Source: Clostridia bacterium
GTDB lineage: Bacteria; Bacillota; Clostridia; Christensenellales; UBA1242
Direction of reading: 5' to 3'
Assembly: GCA_022793335.1 (NCBI GenBank)
Contig: JAAWCQ010000009.1
Location: 62,001 to 126,000, forward strand
DNA: 64,000 bases
The position numbers and the translations under genes were made by a program. Below, one piece after another: positions 50,005 to 59,785 of this stretch (within the stretch, counting starts at the first letter, position 1; each line of letters starts with the position of its first letter). Below the pieces are notes generated by a model. That model saw nothing but the letters and a program-made list of their open reading frames with translations. It had not been told where the DNA came from and did not search any database.

Positions 50005-50036
50005 AAAAAAAATCACGAATTTATCGTGATTTTTCT
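50005..50036. terminator. Bidirectional terminator
   Basis: AAAAATCACGA with TCGTGATTTTT around ATTTA, between nrtR-like and LRR genes. Confidence 0.9.
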
Positions 50037-50044
50037 TTATTATA

Positions 50045-53000
50045 TCATTTTTCATCCTGCCAAATGGTGTACTGACCATACATGCTGTCACCATTATAAT
50101 CATTGTTCCTTCCGCCAAATTCCTGATAATTTATCGAGTTAAGAATGACTGGAGAAATTTCTTCTTTCCCCTTTATTTCATTGTCTAAGCGATTTAAATG
50201 TATGCCTACATTGATTATTTTCAAAGGCTTTTGCGGAAACTCTTTGTTATATTTTTCAGCGAAAGTGCTTACGCCAAGCTTAATCTTTTTGTATACAGCA
50301 TGCTTTTCTTCTTCTGTCAAATTGACATTTGCCTCGATTGTGTTTACAACGCCATAACCTTGCTCGCGATTTACATAAAGTGTGGCCTTTGCAACAATTT
50401 CATTATTTTTGGTTTTTATTACAAGATTTTGAACATCTGGATGAATAATACTTGCCCTCATTATACCATAGCCTGAGCCTTCAAGATGAGCACAACTTGA
50501 AGTCAGTTTTCCAAGCAGAAAATTGTATGGATCATTCTTTTCAAGCCACTCGAAAGAAAATCTCTTTCCCGCAAGTGCAGTCAATGATTTGAGAGAGTCA
50601 GCGCGAAGCTCTTTGATGCGTTTTGAATATTCCTTAATCATTTTGAAGGCATCTTCTTCTTTAAGCTCATCCTTCAAAATTCGTGTAGGCGTGCCTCGTG
50701 CAACCCTTTCTTTTTCAATAGCAACAGCAGCTTCAAAGGTCTCTTGGTTTGCAGTAAATGGTGCAATTGTTTCAGCAATTTCTCGAGTCTCATCAGTGAT
50801 ACCGCTGAATGCATTTTCTCTGAAATATTCTTTAAATTTTTCAATCGTTGGCTTCAATTGACGCTGACTGCCCTTATTTGAAGTGTTGGTTTTTTGCACA
50901 TTTTCAAAATGGTTATAACACTTTGCAATAAATCCAAATCTATTTTTCTCTTCTTTAAGCATTTCAATCAAATTCTCGCGATTTATTATAAACTTGCTAA
51001 ACTCACGCTTGAAACCTTCAAGACTCATAGGCTCACAAATAAACTTTATATTATTTGTGATAAACTGGCTTTTAAAAAATACCTCATTAAAAATTTCTTT
51101 TACCATTTGAGCATAGTCAACCTGTTTTTCGACCATATTTCCATGTTTGTTGATTCTTGTCTCAATTTCAGGTTTTCTAAAACCACCAAGATTATAGAAA
51201 AGTTTATAATAAAGTGGATCATTAAAGCTGTAATTATTTTCAAAATGATTGAAATATTTCAATTGTCTTGAATTGAAAAATTCGTCGAAATTTTCCAAAC
51301 TTAACTCTTGAAATAGATAATTATAGAGATTTAAGATATTCTCGCCATTCTTTCCATTTATTTCACGCATTATTTGCTTGCGATCCTTCCACTGACTTGT
51401 AATCACGCCAATACTCATCGTCTCTTCCAATTCGTCAAGTGAAAAACTTTCTTCTGAAATAGGCTCTTTTGTCAAATAGAAATAGTCCTCAATCTTGGTG
51501 ATATAGCTCATAGGATAAACTCGTCGAGCATTGATTTTGCAGTCTTGGCTTATTTTTATTACCTCTATTGAGTCACCAATATTAAATAAACATTCATTCA
51601 AAGTGCCGCCATTGAAAGTGATTTCTTTCAAATTGTTGCATCTTTTAAATGCATTTTCCCCCACAAATTCAATCGATTTTGGCAAAATAACCTTTTTAAT
51701 GCCATTACAATTTTCAAAGGCTTCTACTCCAATGGTTTTTATTGATTTAGGAAGTTTGAGTTTTGTCAATGAAATGCAGCCTTTGAAAGCCCCCTCTTCA
51801 ATAGACTCCACTGTACTTGGAAATTCAATCTCTTCCAAACTTTCACAACAACTAAACGCCATTTTATCAATTCTAGTCGCCTTCTTTGGCAAGGTAATAT
51901 TTTTCAAACTCTTACAGTTTTCAAACATGTGCGCTTTAATGGCTGGCAAATATTCTGGCAATTGAGCCTCTTTAAGTTTTTCGCAATTGCAAAAAGCACT
52001 TTCTTCAACAACTTCAGCTTGTGAAACATCAATGCTTTCAATTGCTGTTCCATTGAAGGAATTAAAACCTATAAGCTTAAAATCGGTTGGAAACACAATG
52101 TTCTTTAACTTTGGACAATTTAAAAATATTTCATCAACGATTACATTCAAATGTTTCGGAAGCACAATGCTTTCAAGGTTGTTGCAGCATTTAAAAGCCT
52201 CTTTTCCGACAAAGCCAACACTATCAGGTATAACAATGCTTTTCAGTTTTGAGCATTCTTCAAAAGCGTTGTCGCCTATATAATTAAGTCCGTCTGGCAA
52301 GATAACCTCTTCCAAGTTTTCGCAGCCAGAAAAAGCACGCGCTTCTATTCTTTTCAAGCCATCTGGAAGGAATATATTTTTAAGAGAAAGGCAATAGCTG
52401 AAGGCATCTTCTGAAATCACCTCAACCTTTTTAGGAATTAAAACGCTTTCAAGTGCAGAACAATTTTGTAGTACACCTTTTTCCAAGATGACCAAATTCT
52501 CTGGCAAATGCACTCTTTCAAGAGAGTCACAATCTTTAAATGCTTCCTCGCCCAATTTGATAATTGATTGAGGCAAGACTGCATCAGAAAGTCTTACACA
52601 AGATTTGAAAGCTTTCTTGCCAATTTCAACCACACCTTCGTGCATTTGAATTTGCTCAATGCCTGCTCCTTCAAAAGCGCTATTCTCAATTTTTCTAAGA
52701 GTATAAGGAAAATTGATGCTGCTTAAATTTTTGCAATTTTCAAAGGTTTGACTTTTAATTTCATCCAAAATCACTGGCATTGAAATAAAATTTAAATTTG
52801 TGCAGTCTTTAAAAGCCGCTCTGCCTAGCCAAGCCAAACTGTCTGGGATTGCCACTTCAGAAAGCTCTTTACAATTTTCAAAAGCATTGTTGTCAATATA
52901 TTTAAGCCCTTCTGGAAGCACTACATAATGAATTGGTGTGTGCGAAAAAGCAAAGTTTCCTATCGAGACTACGCTGTTTGGCAGACAAACTTGTTCCAGC

Positions 53001-53575
53001 TTAGTTTTTTCAAAGGCAAAATCTTCAATTCGTTCCAGCTTTGGCAATTTTATTGAAGTCAAATTTGTGTTTGAAAAAGCACTTATGCCAATTTCTCTGA
53101 TAGTATCTGGCAAATCAATCTCTTCTAGATTGCCACAATTGAAGAAGGCAAAGCTTCCGATTTTTTCAATTCCGCGAGAGAGTGAAACACGAGAAAGCCT
53201 GTTGTTGTCAGCAAAGGCGTTTTCTTCAATGCTTTTCACCTTTTTGCCAAGACTTATTTCTTCAAGTCGGCAGTCATAGAAAGCGTACCTGCCAATTCCA
53301 GTGAGCGATTGAGGAAATTCCACACTAGTAAGATGTTCACAAAGATGAAAAGCGCTGTCGTCTATATATTCAAGCCCCTTATTTAACACCACCTTATTGA
53401 TATTACAATTTTTAGCAAAGGCATGCTTGCCAATAATATTGACATTTGACGGCAAAAACACCACTCGGCTTAAGTGGTTTTTTGAATTTGCATCATATTC
53501 CACGATAGGCTGAGCAGCGCTTTCATCATATTTTGTAAGAATGCCATTTTCTATTTTAAATTCTTTTTTGTCCAT
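50045..53575 (-). CDS. Large LRR_5 (BspA-like) protein with an unrecognised C-terminal module
   Basis: 1176 aa. After a ~25-residue head come roughly 28 LRR_5 repeats of ~23 residues (pattern I.LP..L..I...AF..C..L) to ~665. The remaining ~490 residues share their order and motifs with the protein encoded at 53841: YITKIEDYFYLTK, NLGGF, NTSNKGSQRQLKPT, KNDPYNFLLGKL, SSCAHLEGSGYGIM (Cys ~1028, His ~1030), IIHPDVQNLVI and a terminal DYNGDSMYGQYTIW. No signal peptide or membrane anchor, so unlike surface BspA proteins it may be cytosolic. GGCGGAG SD. Last gene of a three-gene operon. Confidence 0.8.
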   Translation of the reverse strand: MDKKEFKIENGILTKYDESAAQPIVEYDANSKNHLSRVVFLPSNVNIIGKHAFAKNCNINKVVLNKGLEYIDDSAFHLCEHLTSVEFPQSLTGIGRYAFYDCRLEEISLGKKVKSIEENAFADNNRLSRVSLSRGIEKIGSFAFFNCGNLEEIDLPDTIREIGISAFSNTNLTSIKLPKLERIEDFAFEKTKLEQVCLPNSVVSIGNFAFSHTPIHYVVLPEGLKYIDNNAFENCKELSEVAIPDSLAWLGRAAFKDCTNLNFISMPVILDEIKSQTFENCKNLSSINFPYTLRKIENSAFEGAGIEQIQMHEGVVEIGKKAFKSCVRLSDAVLPQSIIKLGEEAFKDCDSLERVHLPENLVILEKGVLQNCSALESVLIPKKVEVISEDAFSYCLSLKNIFLPDGLKRIEARAFSGCENLEEVILPDGLNYIGDNAFEECSKLKSIVIPDSVGFVGKEAFKCCNNLESIVLPKHLNVIVDEIFLNCPKLKNIVFPTDFKLIGFNSFNGTAIESIDVSQAEVVEESAFCNCEKLKEAQLPEYLPAIKAHMFENCKSLKNITLPKKATRIDKMAFSCCESLEEIEFPSTVESIEEGAFKGCISLTKLKLPKSIKTIGVEAFENCNGIKKVILPKSIEFVGENAFKRCNNLKEITFNGGTLNECLFNIGDSIEVIKISQDCKINARRVYPMSYITKIEDYFYLTKEPISEESFSLDELEETMSIGVITSQWKDRKQIMREINGKNGENILNLYNYLFQELSLENFDEFFNSRQLKYFNHFENNYSFNDPLYYKLFYNLGGFRKPEIETRINKHGNMVEKQVDYAQMVKEIFNEVFFKSQFITNNIKFICEPMSLEGFKREFSKFIINRENLIEMLKEEKNRFGFIAKCYNHFENVQKTNTSNKGSQRQLKPTIEKFKEYFRENAFSGITDETREIAETIAPFTANQETFEAAVAIEKERVARGTPTRILKDELKEEDAFKMIKEYSKRIKELRADSLKSLTALAGKRFSFEWLEKNDPYNFLLGKLTSSCAHLEGSGYGIMRASIIHPDVQNLVIKTKNNEIVAKATLYVNREQGYGVVNTIEANVNLTEEEKHAVYKKIKLGVSTFAEKYNKEFPQKPLKIINVGIHLNRLDNEIKGKEEISPVILNSINYQEFGGRNNDYNGDSMYGQYTIWQDEK

Positions 53576-53608
53576 TTCTCCGCCAAATGTTGCTTGATAA
53601 AAGCTTTT

Positions 53609-53851
53609 TTATTTGCTGTTTTTATCTTTAAGGGCTTTTGCATCTAAATTTAAAACTTGCATCTGTTGATAAAGCTTTTTATACTTTTCTTCGTGGTTTT
53701 TTATTTCCACTAGCAAAGCTTCATCCTTAGGGTTTTCATGATATCTCACTTTCAATTCGATTGTCTCTTTTTCAAGGCCATCAAAAACATTTGTAAGCTC
53801 ATCAATTTTATTTAGAATATCTAAATATTCTTCTTTCAAATTATCTTTCAT
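53609..53851 (-). CDS. Small coiled-coil protein between the two LRR genes
   Basis: 80 aa from ATG 53851 (GGAAGG nine bases upstream; an earlier ATG at 53860 abuts that SD). Almost entirely heptad-like helix (YLDILNKIDELTNVFDGLEK, KYKKLYQQMQVLNLDAKALK). It overlaps the upstream LRR gene by 11 bases and ends 33 bases before the next LRR gene, so it is an operon member. It might be an adaptor or oligomerisation partner; that is inferred. Confidence 0.65.
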   Translation of the reverse strand: MKDNLKEEYLDILNKIDELTNVFDGLEKETIELKVRYHENPKDEALLVEIKNHEEKYKKLYQQMQVLNLDAKALKDKNSK

Positions 53852-56423
53852 ATTCGTCATCCTTCCAAATTATATATTGAGAAAATTTGCTGTTTCCATT
53901 ATAATCATGATCTTCATCAAAACCAAATTCGCTGTAATTGATGGTTTTGAACAGTTTTTGAGCCTCTTTGCTGTATTTCTTTATTTGACTGTCAAGGTCG
54001 TTTGCTTCATTATCCATTCCAACATTAAGCTGTCTTAATGGCGTATGTGGATTTTCCAAATTATATTCCTGGGCAAATCTTCTTGCTGCAAGTTTGTACT
54101 TGATATATATTTCATCCTTGCTTTTTTCATCAATGTCGTCGTTGATTTCAATATTGTTAAATACGCCATAACCCTCTCTGCGATTTATATACAGCGTTGA
54201 TTTTGCAACTATTTCGCCATTCTTGTCTCGAATAACTAAGTTTTGAACATCTGGATGAATGATGCTTGCATACATAATTCCGTCGCCAGAGCCGCTTATA
54301 TGAGAACAGCAACTGCAAAGCTTGCCAAGCACAAAATTGTCAGGGTCGTTTTTATCCAGCCAGTCATAAGTGAAGTTGTCATTTGCGACTTCTGTCATAA
54401 AGCCAAGTGCTTCCGCTGCCGCCATTTCAAATTGAATTGCCAGTTTGTCAATCTCTTCAAATGGGTCTTCTTTCAAATGCATTTTTAAAATGTTTTTTGT
54501 TCCAAGCACCTTTCGTTGTCTGTCTATTTGAGCAGCACGCTCAAAATCAATTTGACCAAGACTTACAAATGGTGCAAGCGCCTTTGCAATAAAGACATTA
54601 TCTTTGGTCACACCTTGAAATCTGTCTGTATTTAAATAGGTCTTAAATACTTCCATTGTCGGCTTTAATTGTCGCTGATTGCCTTTGTTGGAAGTGTTGC
54701 CCTTCTGAATTTTTTCAAAATCGTTGTAAATTGTAGTGAGAAAATTTTCCGTATTGGAATTTTCCTTCATAATAGCAATAAAATTCTCTTTGTTTAAGAA
54801 GAAATCACTGAAATCATATTTAATGCCGTCAGCGTTCATATCCTTCAAAATATGTTTTTTGTCGGCGACAAGTGAAACGATAAACTTTCTGAAAAGCTCT
54901 TTTGGGCTTTTTGGGTCTTGCTGCTTTTCAAGCTGCATTCCTTCTTTGAAAAACTCAGCCACTTTTTGAGCATAATCAATTGTCTTTTCAACCTCTTCAC
55001 CTCTTTTATTTTTTACAATGCGAGTGACTGGCGGCAAAAATCCACCGAGGTTGTAATACAGTTTGATAAAATTGTGCAAATTCTCACTGTTTGGAAGCTG
55101 AAGTTGTTTGATAAATTTGACATTATGGTTTTTGACGAAATCATCAAACTTTTCTCTATCAAGACTTTTATAAAGTGAATTGACCACTTTTATTGATTTT
55201 TCATCATGGTTTTTAAACTTGTCTTTCAATTCTTCTCGCTTATCCCACAACGCCATGACAATTCCGATATCACAATTTATTCCGCTTAGCGAAAAGCTGT
55301 CTAAACTAAGTTTATTTTTAGTCAGAACGAAATAGTCACCCTTTTTGGTGATATATTTCATGTCAATATTTTGTGGTGAGTTGTATACCTTGCAGTTTTT
55401 AGAAATTCTTATTTCCTTCAAATTATCACTCAGAATGAGATTAAGACTGTTTTCAAGCTCGCCCCCTTCAAAAGTCACGCTTTGAAGTTTGGAACATCCA
55501 GCAAGCACTCCACTTCTCACCTTTTTAATTGATTTTGGAAAGACTATTGATTTGAGATTTTCACAGCAGCTGAACGCGCTGTTGTCCACATATTCAAGCC
55601 CTTCAGGAAGTTTAATCTCCTCAAGATTGCTGCAAGCTTCAAAAGCACATTCTCCAATTCTTTTTAATCTTTGTGGAAGATTTATTTCTTTAAGGTTGTG
55701 ACAGCATGAAAAAGCAAAACTGCCAATATATTCAATTCGGTCAGAAAATTCTATTTGTTTAAGATTTGAGCAATTTGAAAATGCCCCCTGTTTAATTCTT
55801 GTAACACGCCAAGGCAATCTTACCTCTTCAAGCGAATAACAGTCAGAGAAGGTATATTCATTTATTTCACTTACCCCTCTTGGAATGTCAACCTTTTTTA
55901 ATTTGCTTTCTTTAAAAGCCTCTCTTCCAATATATGTTAGGCGTAATGGAAAAGAAATTTCTTCAATAGCTGTCTTGCTGAAAGAAAATTCGCCGATTGA
56001 GTGCAAGCCTTCAGGAAGCTCCACCTTTTTCAAATTGATATTATTTTCAAAAGCGTTTCTGTCAATTACGCTGACGCCTTGAGGAAGCACAAGTTTTTCA
56101 AGCCCACAATTATAAAAAGCATAATCTCTTATGACGGTAAGTTGACTTGGTAATTTGATATCTTTAAGATTTGTGCAATTGTTGAATGTATTTTCTTCAA
56201 TAGAGTTTAAATGCTCTGGCAAATTTATATTTTCAAGGTTTGTGCTGTTTGCAAATGCCCCTTTTTCTATAACTTTCAAACTATTTGGCAAAACAATCGT
56301 GTCAAAAGCACCCATTTCAAGCGCGAATGGATTTATCACCTTTATACCTTCTGGTACAACCAAAGTTTTTATTAAAGCATCTTGCTCATCAAGGTCAAGC
56401 AAAACATCATTGTCTATGCGCAT
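53841..56423 (-). CDS. LRR_5 (BspA-like) protein, paralogue of the 50045 gene
   Basis: 860 aa from ATG 56423 behind AAAGAGG; an in-frame ATG at 56474 was rejected. About 14 LRR_5 repeats (~20-345), half as many as its paralogue, then the same ~490-residue C-terminal module: YITKKGDYFVLTK, NLGGFLPP, NTSNKGNQRQLKPT, KNDPDNFVLGKLCSCCSHIS, IIHPDVQNLVI, GYGVFNNIEI, DYNGNSKFSQYIIW. The Cys-x-His-x-x-Gly-Ser-Gly element is kept in both, suggesting an enzymatic or metal site. No export signal. First gene of the operon. The different repeat numbers imply different ligands. Confidence 0.8.
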   Translation of the reverse strand: MRIDNDVLLDLDEQDALIKTLVVPEGIKVINPFALEMGAFDTIVLPNSLKVIEKGAFANSTNLENINLPEHLNSIEENTFNNCTNLKDIKLPSQLTVIRDYAFYNCGLEKLVLPQGVSVIDRNAFENNINLKKVELPEGLHSIGEFSFSKTAIEEISFPLRLTYIGREAFKESKLKKVDIPRGVSEINEYTFSDCYSLEEVRLPWRVTRIKQGAFSNCSNLKQIEFSDRIEYIGSFAFSCCHNLKEINLPQRLKRIGECAFEACSNLEEIKLPEGLEYVDNSAFSCCENLKSIVFPKSIKKVRSGVLAGCSKLQSVTFEGGELENSLNLILSDNLKEIRISKNCKVYNSPQNIDMKYITKKGDYFVLTKNKLSLDSFSLSGINCDIGIVMALWDKREELKDKFKNHDEKSIKVVNSLYKSLDREKFDDFVKNHNVKFIKQLQLPNSENLHNFIKLYYNLGGFLPPVTRIVKNKRGEEVEKTIDYAQKVAEFFKEGMQLEKQQDPKSPKELFRKFIVSLVADKKHILKDMNADGIKYDFSDFFLNKENFIAIMKENSNTENFLTTIYNDFEKIQKGNTSNKGNQRQLKPTMEVFKTYLNTDRFQGVTKDNVFIAKALAPFVSLGQIDFERAAQIDRQRKVLGTKNILKMHLKEDPFEEIDKLAIQFEMAAAEALGFMTEVANDNFTYDWLDKNDPDNFVLGKLCSCCSHISGSGDGIMYASIIHPDVQNLVIRDKNGEIVAKSTLYINRREGYGVFNNIEINDDIDEKSKDEIYIKYKLAARRFAQEYNLENPHTPLRQLNVGMDNEANDLDSQIKKYSKEAQKLFKTINYSEFGFDEDHDYNGNSKFSQYIIWKDDEYER

Positions 56424-56502
56424 AGCACCTCTTTGAAAGATTATAACATAAATAAGCAAGCAAGGCAATATCAAAACTTCAACTTTTTTAATTTATTAAA
56501 TT

Positions 56503-56548
56503 AAAAAGAGGCGCAAAGTTATTTAAAGCAACATAAGCACCTCTTTTT
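56503..56548 (-). terminator. Probable terminator of the U32 gene
   Basis: AAAAAGAGG (56503-56511) pairs with CCTCTTTTT (56540-56548) across a long loop; A/T runs at both ends. Confidence 0.6.
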
Positions 56549-56600
56549 AGCCAATAATTTTAATCTTTTGTTATATTTACCAGTTTTTTAAAGCTTGATT

Positions 56601-58796
56601 TTATTCTTCCACCACTCTGCCAAAGCGACTCTCGCGTGTCAAGCTTTGACTGCCCTCAAGATAGAAATGACATGCAACCGTCTTTTTTCTTTTAAGAAGC
56701 AAGCGCTCTTTGCCAAGCGCATATTCAAACCCTTCTCTATATTTGCAATTATTGCAATCTCCACCAATATGCTCTTTGATTGGGCAATGTTTGAAATATA
56801 TAAGTCTTGGCTTTCTTGTGTCGATAAACAACTTTGCATTCTCACCCTTAATATTTTCAAAATCAAAGTTTTCCTTTGATAAAACTATTTTGTCATAACC
56901 CTGACTTAAATAAAAGTCTACGGCATAACTATTAAAGACATTAAGCTCGCTTCCTATAATTATTTTGCTTTTTTCAAGCATATTTAATGCATAATAATTT
57001 GTGGCATAAATTCCAAAATTTTTATATTTTTCAAATATTTTTTTGAAAAATAATAAATCGGCATAAGTTGCAATTAAAGGCATGTCTAAAAAAACATTTT
57101 TCTCCCTGAAATTTTCAGCTAAATAAATGATTTCATCCTCAATAAAAATATTGGGAGAAAATACATAATAAATATTATTTTTATTATTTTTTTCATATTT
57201 TTCTTGAATTTTTTTAATATTATCTAAATTATCAAAAAATACTATTTTTTCATCATTTTTTGGTGCAATTTTTGTCGAATTTAACTTAATATTTTTTTCA
57301 TTTATTTTTACATTTTTTTCATGCGATTTTATAAGCGCAGCTTTAAGCTTCTCAAGCCCATCTCTTCTCAGCGCATTAAGTGAGCTTTTTCTCATAAACA
57401 CATTTTCAAGTTTGGTTTCAAGTTTGCCAAGGCAAAACTCTTCGCCCCCTTTTGAAAGGGTTTCTTTGCAATCATTTAATCCCAACGGCTGAGACTTTGC
57501 TTCTGTCAAGACCTCGTCACTCTGCACAAAAACTTCCACGCCTTCACAGCTTAGTTTAAGCAAGGCTGGGCTATCAATTTTTGCTTCCATATAAGCATCA
57601 AAATTTAGCAGTCGTTTTTTACTAAGTGCTTGCTTTTCAAGAGCAGAGTCAACAATAAGCCTTATCTCCAGCCCCTTTCTTACATCACTGGTCGTGGTAA
57701 TCAAATATTTCTTGTCGCCAAGCTTTTTAATATCGGATGGGCTTAATGTCATCACTTCATTTTTGCCATCAAAAAGTTTTATCGTGTCTCCACTTTGAAG
57801 CGTGTGGTTTGCCTCAAGCAGCACCTCATTGAAGCGTCTGCCCTTTTTTACATCCAACACTTTCCCGATTTTGATCCCTATATGATTTTGCACTTGACTG
57901 AAAATCACTTTGCCATCTTCAAAATAGCCTGGAATATAATCTCCTCGATTAAAAACTTTTTTCAACCTTTCAATATCTTGATTATCATAATTAAAATTGT
58001 CATCAAGCGCTTTTCTGTAGGTCTGAACGGCCACTGCAACATAAGCTGGACGCCTTGCTCTTCCCTCAATTTTCAAACTTGTCACGCCCGCTTCAAGCAT
58101 GTCTTTAAGCTTTGGAAGCATGCAGAAATCTTTTGTGCTTAAAAAATATTCATCTCTGCCATTAAACTTATATTTAAGTCTGCAAAACTGCTTACACTTG
58201 CCTCTGTTTCCGCTGGAATTTGCAAGCAAAGAACAAAGATAGCAATTCCCTGAATAGCCAACGCAAAGAGCGCCTTGAACAAAATATTCAATATCTACAT
58301 TGCAATTTTCTTTAATTCTTTTAATTTCATTAAGCGGCGTTTCTCTTGCAAGAACAACCCTTTTTATCCCCAATTTTTCAACAAACTTCACGCCTTCAAG
58401 ATTTTGCAATCCCATTTGTGTGCTAGCGTGAATTTCAATCCCTTCAAACTTTTGTCGCAAAAGATGAATTAAGCCTATATCCTGAACAATAAATGCGTCG
58501 ACTTTTGCATCCAAAGCAGCTCTTACAAGGTCAAGCGCCTCTTCAATTTCGTCGTCATGAACAAGTGTGTTTAATGTAAGATAAATTTTCACACCAAAAA
58601 GATGTGCTTTTTCCACAGTCTCTTTCAAATTATCTTTTGTAAAATTTTCTATATTGCCTCTTGCATTAAATCCGCTCAGCCCCAAATATATTGCATCCGC
58701 GCCACCGTTTATTGCGGCAATAAAGCTTTCCATATTCCCAGCTGGAGCAAGCAATTCGCAGTCATGTTTAAAATCTTTTTTCACTTTATTTTCCAT
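56601..58796 (-). CDS. U32 family protein, RlhA-like (probable RNA hydroxylase)
   Basis: 731 aa. N-terminal U32 domain: LLAPAGNMESFIAAINGGAD, STQMGLQN, FVQGALCVGYSGNCYLCSLL, NRGKCKQFCR and SLKIEGRARRPAYVA; the four Cys fit an Fe-S site seen in RlhA/TrhP. A DUF3656-like middle follows. E. coli RlhA hydroxylates C2501 of 23S rRNA and has ~650 residues, so the name 'peptidase' may be misleading. The last ~200 residues continue with a second U32-like half (IIGSELNVFNSYAVDFY, HCPIKEHIGGDCNNC). No SD; the ATG is six bases after TATAAT, so the mRNA is probably leaderless. An in-frame ATG at 58814 would lie upstream of the predicted transcript start. Confidence 0.85.
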   Translation of the reverse strand: MENKVKKDFKHDCELLAPAGNMESFIAAINGGADAIYLGLSGFNARGNIENFTKDNLKETVEKAHLFGVKIYLTLNTLVHDDEIEEALDLVRAALDAKVDAFIVQDIGLIHLLRQKFEGIEIHASTQMGLQNLEGVKFVEKLGIKRVVLARETPLNEIKRIKENCNVDIEYFVQGALCVGYSGNCYLCSLLANSSGNRGKCKQFCRLKYKFNGRDEYFLSTKDFCMLPKLKDMLEAGVTSLKIEGRARRPAYVAVAVQTYRKALDDNFNYDNQDIERLKKVFNRGDYIPGYFEDGKVIFSQVQNHIGIKIGKVLDVKKGRRFNEVLLEANHTLQSGDTIKLFDGKNEVMTLSPSDIKKLGDKKYLITTTSDVRKGLEIRLIVDSALEKQALSKKRLLNFDAYMEAKIDSPALLKLSCEGVEVFVQSDEVLTEAKSQPLGLNDCKETLSKGGEEFCLGKLETKLENVFMRKSSLNALRRDGLEKLKAALIKSHEKNVKINEKNIKLNSTKIAPKNDEKIVFFDNLDNIKKIQEKYEKNNKNNIYYVFSPNIFIEDEIIYLAENFREKNVFLDMPLIATYADLLFFKKIFEKYKNFGIYATNYYALNMLEKSKIIIGSELNVFNSYAVDFYLSQGYDKIVLSKENFDFENIKGENAKLFIDTRKPRLIYFKHCPIKEHIGGDCNNCKYREGFEYALGKERLLLKRKKTVACHFYLEGSQSLTRESRFGRVVEE

Positions 58797-58802
58797 TTTA
58801 TG

Positions 58803-58830
58803 ATTATAACACATTTAAATTTCATTTCAA
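58803..58830 (-). promoter_or_regulatory. Leaderless promoter of the U32 gene
   Basis: Minus strand TTGAAA (58830-58825), 16-bp spacer, TATAAT (58808-58803), then six bases to ATG 58796. Confidence 0.72.
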
Positions 58831-58861
58831 ACAGGTTGCACTTCATTTTTCATTTACAAAC

Positions 58862-58889
58862 AAAAAAAAGATGACAAAGCATCTTTTTT
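58862..58889 (-). terminator. Terminator of the gene at 58897
   Basis: AAAAAAGATG pairs with CATCTTTTTT around ACAAAG; T-run on the minus strand. Confidence 0.87.
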
Positions 58890-58896
58890 GTTCTTT

Positions 58897-59652
58897 TCAA
58901 TCAAAATTTAAATAATCATCATCTCGATATTTTTCTTCTTCTGCGTATGCTTTTACAATAAGCTCTGCCTTATTTTTTGTTCCAAATTTTTCATAAGCAT
59001 TTAATATCTGCTTTTCAATATCTGCATTATAAGCTTTTAATTCTTCATTATTTTTTTCACTTAAATGAGTGTGTGGGTTTATATAATAAAACTTGCCATT
59101 TTTGTCTTCATAAATCATACCTAAATTATAGCAAAGTGGAAGCTCTCCAAAACCCTTTATTGCGTCAAAGACACAAGATTTGATATGGTGACGGATAATT
59201 TTGTTTAGATTTTGTCTATCATATTCGTCAAAAAGCTCTTTTGGTTGTTCATAAGAAGAAACGCCATTAAAGGAAGAAAACTCAACTTTTTTGCCTTCCA
59301 CATTCACATATTTTGGCAACGCAAAGATACAGCATGCAGTGCGGTCATTGTGATAATATTTGTAATTTATTATATCATCTGCAGAAATCTTTTTGCTTAC
59401 TCCAAGTAATATCATAGTGCCAAATATGCTTGCATAGCGGCTGATAGTAAATCCGTTTTTTAATATGCTTTCCATTTTGCTTTTACGAAGTTTATCGCCC
59501 GGTTTAAAAGTATTGTCCTCGTCATAATCATTTATATGATGCATAAAAATGTTATACTCAAATTGTCCGTCAAGGTTTTTGAGTACTTTCGCTATATGTT
59601 TTTTAAGTTCTCTTCTATTTTCAAACTTGTCAATTTGGCAATTTAAATCCAC
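58897..59652 (-). CDS. Uncharacterised soluble protein
   Basis: 251 aa, starting at GTG 59652, five bases after AGGAG. The sequence is soluble, rich in Asp/Tyr/Lys, with an N-terminal helical part, a central segment with hydrophobic strands (ISRYASIFGTMILLGVSK, CCIFALPKYVNVEG) and an acidic tail. I do not recognise the family. It is monocistronic with its own terminator, downstream of the cloverleaf element. No catalytic signature is evident. Confidence 0.65.
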   Translation of the reverse strand: MDLNCQIDKFENRRELKKHIAKVLKNLDGQFEYNIFMHHINDYDEDNTFKPGDKLRKSKMESILKNGFTISRYASIFGTMILLGVSKKISADDIINYKYYHNDRTACCIFALPKYVNVEGKKVEFSSFNGVSSYEQPKELFDEYDRQNLNKIIRHHIKSCVFDAIKGFGELPLCYNLGMIYEDKNGKFYYINPHTHLSEKNNEELKAYNADIEKQILNAYEKFGTKNKAELIVKAYAEEEKYRDDDYLNFD

Positions 59653-59785
59653 GCATGCTCCTGTATATTTGCAGTTTTATATGATATTTTTATGCAAATT
59701 TGACTTTATTATATCACATCATTTTTTTGTTTTCAATAGCAAAAATTGATTTTTTCATATCTTGGTTTAACGCATCTTGTTTTTA

